Assembly: GCA_001839685.1 (NCBI GenBank)
Contig: MLAK01000765.1
Location: forward strand, 1 to 42,293
DNA length: 42,293 nucleotides
Source: Tritrichomonas foetus
Taxonomy: Eukaryota; Parabasalia; Tritrichomonadida; Tritrichomonadidae
Direction of reading: 5' to 3'
The notes under the pieces are model-generated. The model worked only from the letters and a program-made list of their open reading frames with translations, was not told the origin of the DNA and searched no databases. Numbering within the stretch: position 1 is the first letter of the stretch; each line of letters begins with the position of its first letter. Both the position numbers and the translations under genes were made by a program. Shown here piece after piece: positions 20,261 through 29,660 of the stretch.

Positions 20261-20695
20261 GGTGCACGTTTATTAAAAGATTTAACCTTAAAATGGTTAA
20301 ATTAACCGAAACAATTCTTGCTTTTTTTATATTGGTTGGTATTATTTGCTCTTTTAGTTTTGTAGAAATTTGTTAATGAAAAGATAAAAATCTAGAATGA
20401 ATCATACAATTAACAAACTATTGTAAAAAAAAATAATGATTAGAGACAGAAATTATCGTTTTAGCGATGAGATGGCAGAAAGAATCAGTTGTAAGAAGGA
20501 ATCATATCATCTGATGAAGCACTATATTCTAAAAATAAAGGATTGAGATATCATGTCATTTTTCATATTCAAGATAATAATTCACATTTCATGACACACA
20601 ATATCAAGAAGGAAATATCAAAGTTTTCACTTCTTTTCTAAGTAGAAAAATCAAAAAGAATGAAAATCAAGAGTAATTTATGTATAGTTTAATAA
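20261..20695. other. Intergenic, nothing recognised
   Basis: A 435-bp AT-rich gap between two minus-strand genes. AACCTTAAAATGGTT, a short interrupted palindrome, lies just upstream of the 20260 start. Nothing else is seen. Confidence 0.5.
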
Positions 20696-21466
20696 TCACA
20701 ATTTGAGTGGTTCTGGTGAATTTTTCAGTATTTCCTCAAGTTTTTGGATTTCCTGGTCGATATCATTATTATCAGTGTTTATCAGTCGGGCATTTTCGAT
20801 GATTTTTTTAATGTCATCTTCATGTGTCTTAATGACAGGCCAAATTTGTTCAGAAAGAGCAGTCACTACCCGAAGAAATGCTAAAGCATGAGTTTTACTT
20901 TGTGTCAACGATAGCCTTTTGGCTATAACCGCCAAAATTGGCCTTACATATCTAGATGCTGACATTCCCAAAAAAGGGGCGATTTTGATGAAGTTCCTTG
21001 CATAGGAAAAACTCGCAGCAACTGTAGTGGCTTCTCTACTCCATGTTTCCAAGTAGTGCATGAAGAAATCGTGGAAAATTTGACTCGAAGGATTATCGTA
21101 AACATATTCGATAGATTTTTCGAGAGCTGGCATCAACGATGGAATGACTTCTGAATTGCCGACTTGAATTAGTTGGTCGTAGCATTTCTGTAATTGCGGA
21201 GCAACCCGTTTGATTTGTGCTGGGGCAGCCTGATCGCAGATCACGAAAAGACAATCGCATCCATTTGTTTGGACAACTGGCCGGTAATGCGAGGCAATTG
21301 CGAGACTTATTTGAAAGTATGTATCAAATTTCGGTTGAATGACGTCATATTTAAGTTCGACAAATTCGTTTCTGAAAGTAATGGCATTCTTCTCAAACTC
21401 GTCCGCATCTTTGATTTCCTGCGAATGGAATTGTTTCGAGTAAAAGTTGAGTTTTTCTGGATTCAT
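20696..21466 (-). CDS. Helical-repeat protein, possibly TTI2-like
   Basis: The protein has 256 residues and is nearly all helical. The segment YRPVVQTNGCDCLFVICDQA, then RVAPQLQKCYDQLIQ, then SEVIPSLMPALEKSIEYV resembles the repeat pattern of TTI2, the TELO2-interacting co-chaperone that helps mature PIKK kinases with TELO2 and TTI1. It is shorter than animal TTI2 (about 500 residues). The C-terminal 40 residues are charged (DDIKKIIENARL...QEIQKLEEILK). The match is by pattern only; a generic HEAT/ARM protein is the alternative. TTCATTTCC, a trichomonad-type TCAYW initiator, lies just upstream of the ATG at 21466. Confidence 0.7.
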   Translation of the reverse strand: MNPEKLNFYSKQFHSQEIKDADEFEKNAITFRNEFVELKYDVIQPKFDTYFQISLAIASHYRPVVQTNGCDCLFVICDQAAPAQIKRVAPQLQKCYDQLIQVGNSEVIPSLMPALEKSIEYVYDNPSSQIFHDFFMHYLETWSREATTVAASFSYARNFIKIAPFLGMSASRYVRPILAVIAKRLSLTQSKTHALAFLRVVTALSEQIWPVIKTHEDDIKKIIENARLINTDNNDIDQEIQKLEEILKNSPEPLKL

Positions 21467-21909
21467 TGGAAATGAACGATTATTTTGAATTCAATAATTC
21501 AACAAAAATATGGTTATATATGATATTAAATGGTCGGCCAGTTATAAAACCATCTCATTGGCATTCATGACTCGTCATTTGACTCTGATCAGTTTTTCAA
21601 AAAGAAAAGGAGAAGAAGATATTGAAAAAAGAAAGAATAGAATTAATAACCTTATATTGTTTAGTTTTCATATAGATATTATTTTCAAAATATAAAAAAT
21701 AAAATAATAATAATAAATGAACATGTATGTGTCTACGTGAACCACGCGTAGTTTGAAGTTACCAAATAAATCAGGGTATATATATGTGTAATATATATTA
21801 TCAATATTTTTCTATCTTTTTTTGTTTTGTATTTTTTTTTGCTTTATGAGTTTTTTTTAACATAAAATTAAAAATCAATTAAATCGCACATTAGTAACCT
21901 TCTGATTAA
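21467..21909. other. Intergenic, AT-rich
   Basis: Between the TTI2-like and kinase genes, both on the minus strand. It contains AT-dinucleotide stretches near 21778-21800 and an (AAT)n run near 21700-21715. No gene is seen. Confidence 0.5.
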
Positions 21910-22872
21910 TTAGAATGCTGCAAACATGTCTGGAGTAGTCGGTGCTGTCAGCGGTACAGGCGAAAGATCCTGATCTGTGTAGTCAGCATAATTATTACTG
22001 TCAGACATATCCTCAACATACGGAACCAAAGGCGGCTGATAACGATGTTCATAAACCTTATCCCATTCTATACCCGCAAACCATTGATGTTCTTTAATTT
22101 CCTCTGCACCAGCATTTGCGCATCCAAGCCTCTGGGTTGGATCTACGCGCAAGAGCGACTTAATTAAATCCTGTGTTGTATCGTCTATTCCAATCGGGAA
22201 GGAAATTTCACCATGACAAATTAATTGATACATTCGATTTTCGTTTTGGTCGACAAAAGGGGTCTCTCCGACGAGCATTTCGTAAATGAGAACACCAAAA
22301 GCCCACCAATCTGAAGCAAAAGAAGCACCTTCACCTCTGATAATTTCTGGCGCGAGATATTCCGGCGTACCGCATAGCGTGTAAGTTCTATCGACAATTC
22401 GTTTGGCGAACCCGAAGTCGATAAACTTAATGTGTCCGTCTTGCGTAAATAATAAGTTTTCTGGTTTCAAATCGCGATAAATAATTCCTTTGGAATGGAT
22501 CTCTTGAAAAACAAGCAAAATCTCGGCTGAATAAAAACGAACGACATCGAGTTCAAAGCGAGTGAGCGTCCTAAGGTGAGAAAAGACTTCGCCGCCAGGA
22601 ATATATTCCATCATCATATAAAGTGATTCTGCGTCTTGAAAGGACCCATAAAATATCGTAATGTTGGGGTGGTGAAGCATAGATAAAATTTCTCTCTCGC
22701 TTTGTATGTGTTCGACCTGGTTGAGCTCGATAAGTCGTTGTTTGCTCATAACTTTGAGCACGCAAAAGTTTTCGGACGGAATGTGATAGCATAGATCGAC
22801 ATGTGAAAAAGACCCCACGCCAATTGTTCGGACGGTCTGGAACTGGTCCAAAGAAAGCTGAGGGATTTGCAT
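21910..22872 (-). CDS. AGC-family protein kinase, PKA catalytic subunit-like
   Basis: The protein has 320 residues. Visible kinase landmarks: Gly loop GVGSFSHV (18-25), catalytic Lys40 in VLKVMSK, helix C Glu59, YRDLKPEN with catalytic Asp134 (Tyr in place of His, as in PKA), and DFG Asp152. The activation segment is RTYTLCGTPEYLAPE, nearly identical to PKA, with the activating Thr. SDWWAFGVLIYEML and the subdomain XI region follow. The C-terminal tail ends in FAAF, equivalent to the FxxF hydrophobic motif that closes PKA. All catalytic residues are present, so it should be an active Ser/Thr kinase. In PKA the partner is a cAMP-binding regulatory subunit, which is not in this window. It is divergent from the Vps55-like gene across 710 bp. 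Confidence 0.92.
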   Translation of the reverse strand: MQIPQLSLDQFQTVRTIGVGSFSHVDLCYHIPSENFCVLKVMSKQRLIELNQVEHIQSEREILSMLHHPNITIFYGSFQDAESLYMMMEYIPGGEVFSHLRTLTRFELDVVRFYSAEILLVFQEIHSKGIIYRDLKPENLLFTQDGHIKFIDFGFAKRIVDRTYTLCGTPEYLAPEIIRGEGASFASDWWAFGVLIYEMLVGETPFVDQNENRMYQLICHGEISFPIGIDDTTQDLIKSLLRVDPTQRLGCANAGAEEIKEHQWFAGIEWDKVYEHRYQPPLVPYVEDMSDSNNYADYTDQDLSPVPLTAPTTPDMFAAF

Positions 22873-23582
22873 TTCTTTTTTTTGAAAATAAGGTAAATAA
22901 TTGGAGGCGCACGATAGGAAAAACCGTCGATTCAGTTATGTTCAGAGATTTATTGAATTTTTGTGTAGCCATCATAATTTTCTCTTTAAAAAGTATGACT
23001 GCCATGAAGGTTGATTTTTTTCTTTTGAATTTACTTTTCAATAGGATGTCTATCTCTAAGAATAATACTTCTTTCTTTCTCTCTTGTCGAGAAAAGGTAA
23101 AGAAACCTCCTCATAAATAATTGAATAGAACGAAGCTTTTTAGATTGAATAAATATGTTTTTTTGAATAGCATAAAAATTGGTGAATTATGGAAATATTG
23201 AATAGTTTATTCAATGATTGAATATACTTTCAAATAATTATTTTCTTTGAGGCATGAATAGATATGTCCTCGAATAATAGTTTCTCATTTTAAATATAGA
23301 TGGATGAAAGAAACTTTAGTTTTATTCAATTTTGGTAACACCATGCGTGTAACAGTTGATAACTTTTTCTTTACTTTTACGTAGCACAATTCAACTTTTT
23401 TATCAAATTTCATTATTTTTTCTGAGGTTTTCTAAACCCAAATCCAATATTTTACAAATCCTTCATAGAAATTGATACTTTTTCCTGTGAATATTTTTAT
23501 GAATACACCATATCAAATGTATGGAAAACTTCGAAATTTTGTTTGATATCATTTCCGGCGAAATTTTTTTTTATTAGTTCAT
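22873..23582. other. Divergent promoter region, kinase / Vps55-like
   Basis: AACTTTTTC (23361-23369, GAAAAAGTT on the minus strand) lies about 215 bp upstream of the Vps55-like ATG, and TACTTTTTCC lies near 23474. TTCATATG at the Vps55-like start fits a TCAYW initiator. Long open frames overlapping the kinase 5' end here are shadows and are not counted. No further gene is supported. Confidence 0.5.
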
Positions 23583-23978
23583 ATGCATCAAGCCGTTCCT
23601 TACATTGTCCTTGGTATTTTTTCTTGTATTGGTATTGTTTTATTTATCGGAGGTTGTTCTGTTTCGAAAAATTGGTATCCTTTGTTTGTTCTCATTCCTG
23701 CATTATTGACAGTTTTGTCAGCATATTTCTTTATGAAAACAGGACCATATGGTGTATTTGAAGGAGGTATAATTTCGAAAGATACATGGTTATTTTTCTT
23801 ACTCGTCTCTGTGACTTCGATGGTTGGATTACCATTAGTGTTTTATCATTGTGATACGATATCCTCTAATTGTTTGCTCATGCATTTATGTGCAGATTTA
23901 TTAACGGGTATTGGATTCGGACTTTTCATGTTTTTAACTACACTCACAGAAGCTTATAATGGAATGCAGATGGTTTAA
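23583..23978 (+). CDS. VPS55: Vps55/LEPROT-family membrane protein
   Basis: The protein has 131 residues and four hydrophobic segments, at about 6-26, 31-50, 67-89 and 98-119. This is the size and topology of the Vps55/OB-RGRP (LEPROT) family. The family segment GCxL..YWPLFVLI appears here as GGCSVSKNWYPLFVLIP, and the third span with the conserved GxP appears as SVTSMVGLPLVF. In yeast, Vps55 with Vps68 acts in sorting from late endosome to vacuole; animal LEPROT proteins affect receptor trafficking. Vps68 is not in this window. The start ATG directly precedes the first span, so no cleaved signal peptide is expected. Similarity is moderate, but pattern and length agree. Confidence 0.75.
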   Translation: MHQAVPYIVLGIFSCIGIVLFIGGCSVSKNWYPLFVLIPALLTVLSAYFFMKTGPYGVFEGGIISKDTWLFFLLVSVTSMVGLPLVFYHCDTISSNCLLMHLCADLLTGIGFGLFMFLTTLTEAYNGMQMV

Positions 23979-25046
23979 AATGCATAATAAATAATACATT
24001 ACAATTGTAATTCATATTGTATTAATTTCGAAATTAACAAATGTTGATAATCATGAAAGAAAAAGAATGTGTGTTTAGTGTTATTCTAAAATAATCATTG
24101 AATAATATAAATGGAATATGACTTTCTTTTCACTATCTATTTAATATTAAATATTCTTTTTTATGTGAATTTGTCTAAAATCGAACTTTTTGACACTTTT
24201 TTTTGATGCGGCGAGGACAAAGCAAAGAAAATCAGAAATATTGAAGGAAATCCTGGATTTGATTGGTTATTGCATTATCATGATTCATTCATAATAAATT
24301 CTGTCCTCACACATCATTGAGTTGATCATCATTTCGATGACGATTATGATTAATGAAAAATCTAAACATAACTAAATCATTTGGTGCTTCAATTTTCCAC
24401 ATTTTTGGCTGGATCAACCAACAATATTTAAAAAAGATGATGAATTCACCAATAATGAATCGTTATTTGGTCATCAATGATAAGTTTAACTTCATTGTTG
24501 AAGCTTGATCAAAAATAATACCTCTGCATTAATACAAAATATGAAAGAGATTCCTACCAAGTTTGGTCAATTCAAAAAGAGAATTGTGAATTTCTGGCTT
24601 AACTTGTGGTCGTTACACATCAAAATGATATGAAAAAATATTCAATTTCTATCTATCACAGACTATGATTCATAGTTAATTGATATCATAACCAAGTTAC
24701 TTCATACTTTCTTCGAAGTGAATTTATAAACATGATTTATATCTGTAATCAAATGTGGAAAATAAAATGATGAAAGGTAAAAAAAAAAGTGTTGCACTAT
24801 TAGTGATCGGAACACTAAAGCTCATATGAACTATATTTTTCTTCATTAAAAACTTTGAGTCCTTTCATATGAAAGCAATTCCATTGAGAACAAAACAAGT
24901 TTTGATGACTCTTTTACGCCAATCAAATACTAGGTCAAATATTTTACCTATCATTTTGAAAAAGTTCCATGTCGACTTCTGAATAAGTTGTACATACAAG
25001 ATTGAAAAAGTTTTCATTATTTTATGAAAAAGTTTGATGAATAGTT
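23979..25046. other. Intergenic upstream of MED14
   Basis: A 1068-bp AT-rich region. The last 90 bases carry three GAAAAAGTT copies (listed separately). Around 24260-24520 the minus strand has a short stretch of protein-like sequence (for example WLIQPKMWKIEAPNDLVMF) flanked by stops, too short to call. No gene is supported. Confidence 0.5.
24958..25034 (+). promoter_or_regulatory. Three GAAAAAGTT copies upstream of MED14
   Basis: Exact copies begin at 24958, 25004 and 25026, ending about 80, 34 and 12 bases before the MED14 ATG. A variant, GAATAAGTT, lies near 24981. The clustering next to a start codon, and the recurrence of the motif at other starts in the window, make it a candidate promoter element. 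No trichomonad motif known to me matches it. Confidence 0.4.
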
Positions 25047-28000
25047 ATGAAAAGTTCTGAAAAAGTGGAGAAAGAGTTTACTTTAACCATTCGTGAAATG
25101 GACGGGCCCAGGCTCATTGCGGACGCGGGGGCTACTGGCAAGGTTCCTCTCCAAGCAATACTAAGCGCCTCGATACGTTACTGTGAACGATCACTTGCCG
25201 ATTCAACTAAATTATCAAATCCATTTGCAAGAAAGCGCGCACTTTGCCGATCGCTCTACGCATCACGACTTACAGCTGCTCGTCTTTTGGCGCTTCTTCG
25301 CTGCTTTAGAAGCTCGAATTCTATCGCTGAACTTGAAGCCGCCAAAAATACAATCGAAGGAATTCTTTCGCGAACGACTCAATCTCTTCATTCACTTAGC
25401 AAGCAGGTTTCATCCACTCTTAAAATTGTGACAACTCCCGAATTTACCATTAATTTTGTTGATTTTCTTCCACATAATTCATTTTTGATAAAAAGACGAA
25501 ATTACGCGCAAATTGTAACGCTCTCAAATTTGAGAAAACAAACTATTTCTTCCGGCTTGAATGAAGCTGATCAAAATGAAAATTCTATGATTTCATATAT
25601 CGTTGATGACGTTCGTTCTGAATTCATCAAACTTCTTCATGAATACGTTCCTTCTCGTATTAAGCATGTTCGAATTCATGGAAGAAGCATCCGATTCTCT
25701 GTTCCAAATGAATATTCTTTCACTATAAAAGTTTCACAAGCCACAAAAACTCGAAGATTATCATCCATTGAATTTTTCTGCAAAGAAGCAATCGAAACTA
25801 ACACAATCTCAAATAATAATCATAAAGATAATTATCAGAAAGATCATAATAATAATAATATTCAGAATATTCGATCAAATAGTGCTTTAATATCATCGAA
25901 TATAAGTTCCGGGAATATTATCGATAATAATTATGAAATTAATCAACCATCAAGATCAACAAGTATTAATTCCAATAACTCTAAATTTTCAGAAATCACA
26001 CTTCTTTTGGTTGCAAGCTGTACAAAGGCTCTAAATTGCCAAAATGCAATCGAAAAAATAGATAATTCATTACATTCATTTTTTATTACCAACAAGTTTC
26101 TTCACATTTGTAAAAAAATTAAAGAGAATGAAAATCAATTTAATTATTCAACATTTTCTGAAAATGGATCATTAATTATTAAATTTCCAAATTCTTATTT
26201 ACCCCGAAATACTTTTGATGTCACTGTTCATGATTCTGGTATTTACTTGCACTCAAGGGCTCCAATGCTGAAAATTTCCGAATCACAACAAAACATATTA
26301 GATAAAAATGACGAAGAATTTATTACTTATAATTTAAGTCATCTCATCAACAACCAAAAAGGCGAGATTAATCATCAAAATAATGAATTGAATAATAGTG
26401 ACGTTCTTGAGAGTGGTAATTTATCATTGGGATCAATCTTGACTGAAATTCGTGATTGTGTATTTTATACAAGGTTAGTAACTATTTTTAAGCGCTTTTC
26501 ACATGGAATTTCATCTCTTTCAATTCCATTTATTAAGTGCACTCTTTCAAACAATACAATTGTTGCAATGATCAATAATAAAATCGCTTTTCGAATCATT
26601 CTAAACTGGCGCACAGGTGAAGCCATTGTTGATTTTTGTCTTTACGACCAATACGTTTCTCTCATTCTTGATGCTGTTGATTGCGAAGACTTTGAAAGAA
26701 TCAACATCCTTCATAAAATTTTCATCAATTTCTTATCGTTAGAAATCTTTAGTAATATCGTAATTGGACCACATTGTAACTATATCAGTAACATTGGCTG
26801 TTTTGAATTCGATGGAAACCAAAGAATCGTTTATTCTTTTGCACAAACTGCCGGAATGATTTTTTCTGAATCTCTTTATCGAATTTCCCTTCATGCACGC
26901 GCTTCAAAAGAACCAATTAGTACAGATCAAATTCTTGTGCTAAATAACAGCGATATTAAATCACGTAAAATAACCCCATTGATTTCACCAGCAATTATTT
27001 CTGCTAAAAAAGCCATAATTATTCGGCAAATGATTGAATCATTTGCTAAAAATGCAACAGAAGTTCGAACCTTTGCAAAAAGTGTAAAAGCAATTACACC
27101 TACTTTTGAAAGTATTCGTTTTTCATTAAGTAATGATTCCCGATATTATTGGTCTTTATTATTTGAAGGACCGCGTATTGGAAGTTCGAAAAAATTCGAT
27201 TTTAAAATTGAAGGTTCGAAAATTACTCTTCGCTTTATAGAATGGATTGAAAATTTAGTTAATATACTTTCTAAATATATGTATATAATCAAGCAAGCTT
27301 TATCTGTAGAAGCCACTCATTCTACTGTGAAGAAAATTACTTTTCAAAATCATCTTAATTTCACCATTGATTTTGTAAATGAACAATGCCGTTCAATGGA
27401 ATTCCATTTTCAAGGGCTTATTTACAATCATACTGATTCTCATGGTGTTGAAGTGTATTACATTGATCCTTGTTCACCACCAAAAATAGACTATTTCTTT
27501 AGTCGTACCTCAACTCTTCGTTTTCATACCTCTGAGCTCATTCAATCTGACACTAATAATTATTTCATTGGCTCCTTATTAACTGTTTATGTTGTACCAC
27601 TACAAATCTTTTATAATACGTTCTTTAGCGATCCATATAATACTAATTGGTCAACTTCCGTGATTAAAGAAGGTTGTACCTTCATTTTAATATTTAAAAA
27701 GAATATGAGTATTTTTGTGACTTTCCAAACAGCACAAATTTTTAATTTTCTTTTCCCGAAAATTGGTGTAAGCATGATGCTCCAAATTGCAATTGCATCA
27801 CACCCAAACTTTATGAGAGGGCTTCCAATGAAAGGTGGCTCATTAAAAGCTCATATTTCCCAACTTGTTGTTGTCAAGAATATGATAGAAGATTTCTTTA
27901 ATGATATGTCATTATTAGAAAAATTAAGATTTGGTAAACCAACAATGGTTCCGCCTAAAGAACATGGAACTTTTCCAAGACAAATGGCATGCCAAGCACC

Positions 28001-28466
28001 AAGTTATTGTCCTAATATCACATGTATTATCGATTCCCTTGGTATTCATATTGATGTGAATGATAATGGTCCTAAGTTCCTTCATTCTTTATTAAATATA
28101 AAAATGGAAACACGCAAACAAAAACAATCATTAATTCATTTTCTGTTTTCTATATTAAGTGTAGGTGGAAAAGGAAATGACTTCTTATCGGCATTAAAAG
28201 ATATAGATGACATGGGGCAACCGATTGAATGGACGAAAACATTGGAGAATGGATTCAATTTGAACAATAAAATTTTGACCATTACCAATTTTGTGACAAA
28301 TTTAGGAGTTTTCTTCTTTGAACTTAATCTTGCCAAAGATGAGATCGAATTCATATCGGAAAATGGTGCTAATGTTGCTGATGTTACATCAATAGGAAAA
28401 CTCAAGGCTTATTTTAAGTCTATTTTTGGAAATACACTTCAGAATGATTCAAGACAATTTTTCTGA
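25047..28466 (+). CDS. MED14: Mediator complex subunit 14 (MED14/Rgr1)-like
   Basis: The protein has 1139 residues. The N-terminal 130 residues follow the MED14 pattern: VPLQAILSASIRYCERSLAD, then FARKRALCRSLYASRLTAARLLALLRC, then a helix with regularly spaced Leu. In other eukaryotes the equivalent is VPLxxLI...L...RK..l......R..f.kLLaL. MED14 is the backbone joining head, middle and tail of Mediator in the nucleus. About 200-240 (SRIKHVRIHGRSIRFSVPNE) fits the next conserved block, and an Asn-rich insertion lies near 255-320. The rest is alternating alpha/beta with no named domain, as usual for this subunit. The first 100 codons are clearly more GC-rich than the remainder. MED14 length elsewhere is about 1000-1500. 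The call is by pattern. Confidence 0.7.
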   Translation: MKSSEKVEKEFTLTIREMDGPRLIADAGATGKVPLQAILSASIRYCERSLADSTKLSNPFARKRALCRSLYASRLTAARLLALLRCFRSSNSIAELEAAKNTIEGILSRTTQSLHSLSKQVSSTLKIVTTPEFTINFVDFLPHNSFLIKRRNYAQIVTLSNLRKQTISSGLNEADQNENSMISYIVDDVRSEFIKLLHEYVPSRIKHVRIHGRSIRFSVPNEYSFTIKVSQATKTRRLSSIEFFCKEAIETNTISNNNHKDNYQKDHNNNNIQNIRSNSALISSNISSGNIIDNNYEINQPSRSTSINSNNSKFSEITLLLVASCTKALNCQNAIEKIDNSLHSFFITNKFLHICKKIKENENQFNYSTFSENGSLIIKFPNSYLPRNTFDVTVHDSGIYLHSRAPMLKISESQQNILDKNDEEFITYNLSHLINNQKGEINHQNNELNNSDVLESGNLSLGSILTEIRDCVFYTRLVTIFKRFSHGISSLSIPFIKCTLSNNTIVAMINNKIAFRIILNWRTGEAIVDFCLYDQYVSLILDAVDCEDFERINILHKIFINFLSLEIFSNIVIGPHCNYISNIGCFEFDGNQRIVYSFAQTAGMIFSESLYRISLHARASKEPISTDQILVLNNSDIKSRKITPLISPAIISAKKAIIIRQMIESFAKNATEVRTFAKSVKAITPTFESIRFSLSNDSRYYWSLLFEGPRIGSSKKFDFKIEGSKITLRFIEWIENLVNILSKYMYIIKQALSVEATHSTVKKITFQNHLNFTIDFVNEQCRSMEFHFQGLIYNHTDSHGVEVYYIDPCSPPKIDYFFSRTSTLRFHTSELIQSDTNNYFIGSLLTVYVVPLQIFYNTFFSDPYNTNWSTSVIKEGCTFILIFKKNMSIFVTFQTAQIFNFLFPKIGVSMMLQIAIASHPNFMRGLPMKGGSLKAHISQLVVVKNMIEDFFNDMSLLEKLRFGKPTMVPPKEHGTFPRQMACQAPSYCPNITCIIDSLGIHIDVNDNGPKFLHSLLNIKMETRKQKQSLIHFLFSILSVGGKGNDFLSALKDIDDMGQPIEWTKTLENGFNLNNKILTITNFVTNLGVFFFELNLAKDEIEFISENGANVADVTSIGKLKAYFKSIFGNTLQNDSRQFF

Positions 28467-28722
28467 AATTTCGAATTTTTATAGTACTGAACTGTTTTTA
28501 ATTTTTTGATAATGTATATATAATTATTATAAATGTTAATTATTCGTTGTTTATAAATATATATTTTTTTACGGGTTTTCTTTTGGATTTTCGATTTTAT
28601 CATTTCAAATTTATCTAAAAATTTTGATAACTTTCATAAAAGCCATGACATTTAAATAGATTTTTTTCTTTTTTCTTTCTCTGGGTTATTTTCTTTTTTC
28701 GATATAATGAAGAACGAGTTTC

Positions 28723-29178
28723 ATGAGAAAGTTGGCTAAAATAACGGCAAAATTTGGCCAATTATCTTGTGAAAAGCTTTTTGAAGGAATATTTGGTCCT
28801 ACTACAAGCAACTTTCTCATGAATCCAAAAGAACCAGAATCCTTTTTCCCGATTTATAATATGCACCACAAGCAAGCCGAAGATCGCCGCAAAGAATTGA
28901 TTGAAGATGCAAAGAAAACTGCTGATAATAATTCATTCGATTTTTTATTTGAAGCCTGCAAGCGTCAGCATGATGTAACAAAGATTGCAAAAGATTTGCA
29001 CGAGCGGGTTTTGGTGATTGAAAATGAGTGGACAAATGCCCAGACGATGACTGATTCGCATAAACAATTTCAAAACACCGTTGACTTTTTTGAGAACACG
29101 GAGCCACTTGTTGTTGAAATGTCACAAGAGTTACAAAATCTTAGTAATGATGTTGTTGGTTGTTCAGTGGAAAAGTGA
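28723..29178 (+). CDS. Small helical protein of unknown function
   Basis: The protein has 151 residues from the ATG at 28723. It is largely helical and charged, with a likely coiled coil in the last 80 residues (RQHDVTKIAKDLHERVLVIE, then VVEMSQELQNLSNDVVG). The N-terminus has a short basic amphipathic stretch (MRKLAKITAKFGQL). I recognise no family. It is 256 bp downstream of MED14 on the same strand and convergent with the coiled-coil gene. An overlapping upstream ATG in another frame opens only ten codons, so 28723 is the better start. Confidence 0.65.
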   Translation: MRKLAKITAKFGQLSCEKLFEGIFGPTTSNFLMNPKEPESFFPIYNMHHKQAEDRRKELIEDAKKTADNNSFDFLFEACKRQHDVTKIAKDLHERVLVIENEWTNAQTMTDSHKQFQNTVDFFENTEPLVVEMSQELQNLSNDVVGCSVEK

Positions 29179-29432
29179 CTTTTTACCCGTGAATTATTTT
29201 CCATGCAAATCCTGTTAAATAAAGAATAGTTAGAGTCCTCTTTTTCGCTCCTGGATGATTTTTTTTCCTTTTATTCGAGAGACACGTCATAATTCCAAAA
29301 GAAACATCAAAATTACGAAATAAAAGGTGAAATTTGGTTTTTATATTCAAACAAATCATTTGATGTACTTTCGTGTGAAATAATTATTTACGAGATAAGA
29401 GGAAAGTGAATTGGACAACCTACATATAAATT

Positions 29433-29572
29433 GGAAGATATAAAATGGTAGAAATAGAATGGAAGATATAAAATGGAAGAAAGAAAATGGAAGAAATAGA
29501 ATGGAAGATATAAAATGGAAGAAATAGAATGGAAGATATAAAATGGAAGAAATAAAATGGAAGAAATAAAAA
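29433..29572. repeat. 14-bp minisatellite, ten units
   Basis: Ten consecutive units of GGAAGAAATARAAT / GGAAGATATAAAAT type fill 29433-29572 with no length variation. The two unit types partly alternate, giving a 28-bp higher-order pattern. The array sits in the convergent region 29179-29660 between the small helical protein and the coiled-coil gene. The rest of that region shows nothing. Frames through the array are open but low in complexity and not considered coding. Confidence 0.9.
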
Positions 29573-29660
29573 GGAAGCGATTATAAATTATAAAATTAAT
29601 CACATTTAATTCTCTTTTTCAATCAATATCATCATCCATAAACTCTTCTCATGATTATGC

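Noticed and set aside
22571..23041. 156-codon - strand ORF overlapping the kinase start
   Set aside because: Out of frame with the kinase, basic and low in complexity; the kinase frame is unambiguous.
25796..25810. ACTAACACAA, resembling the trichomonad intron 3' motif
   Set aside because: It lies within the open MED14 frame, lacks the terminal AG and has no matching 5' splice motif upstream.
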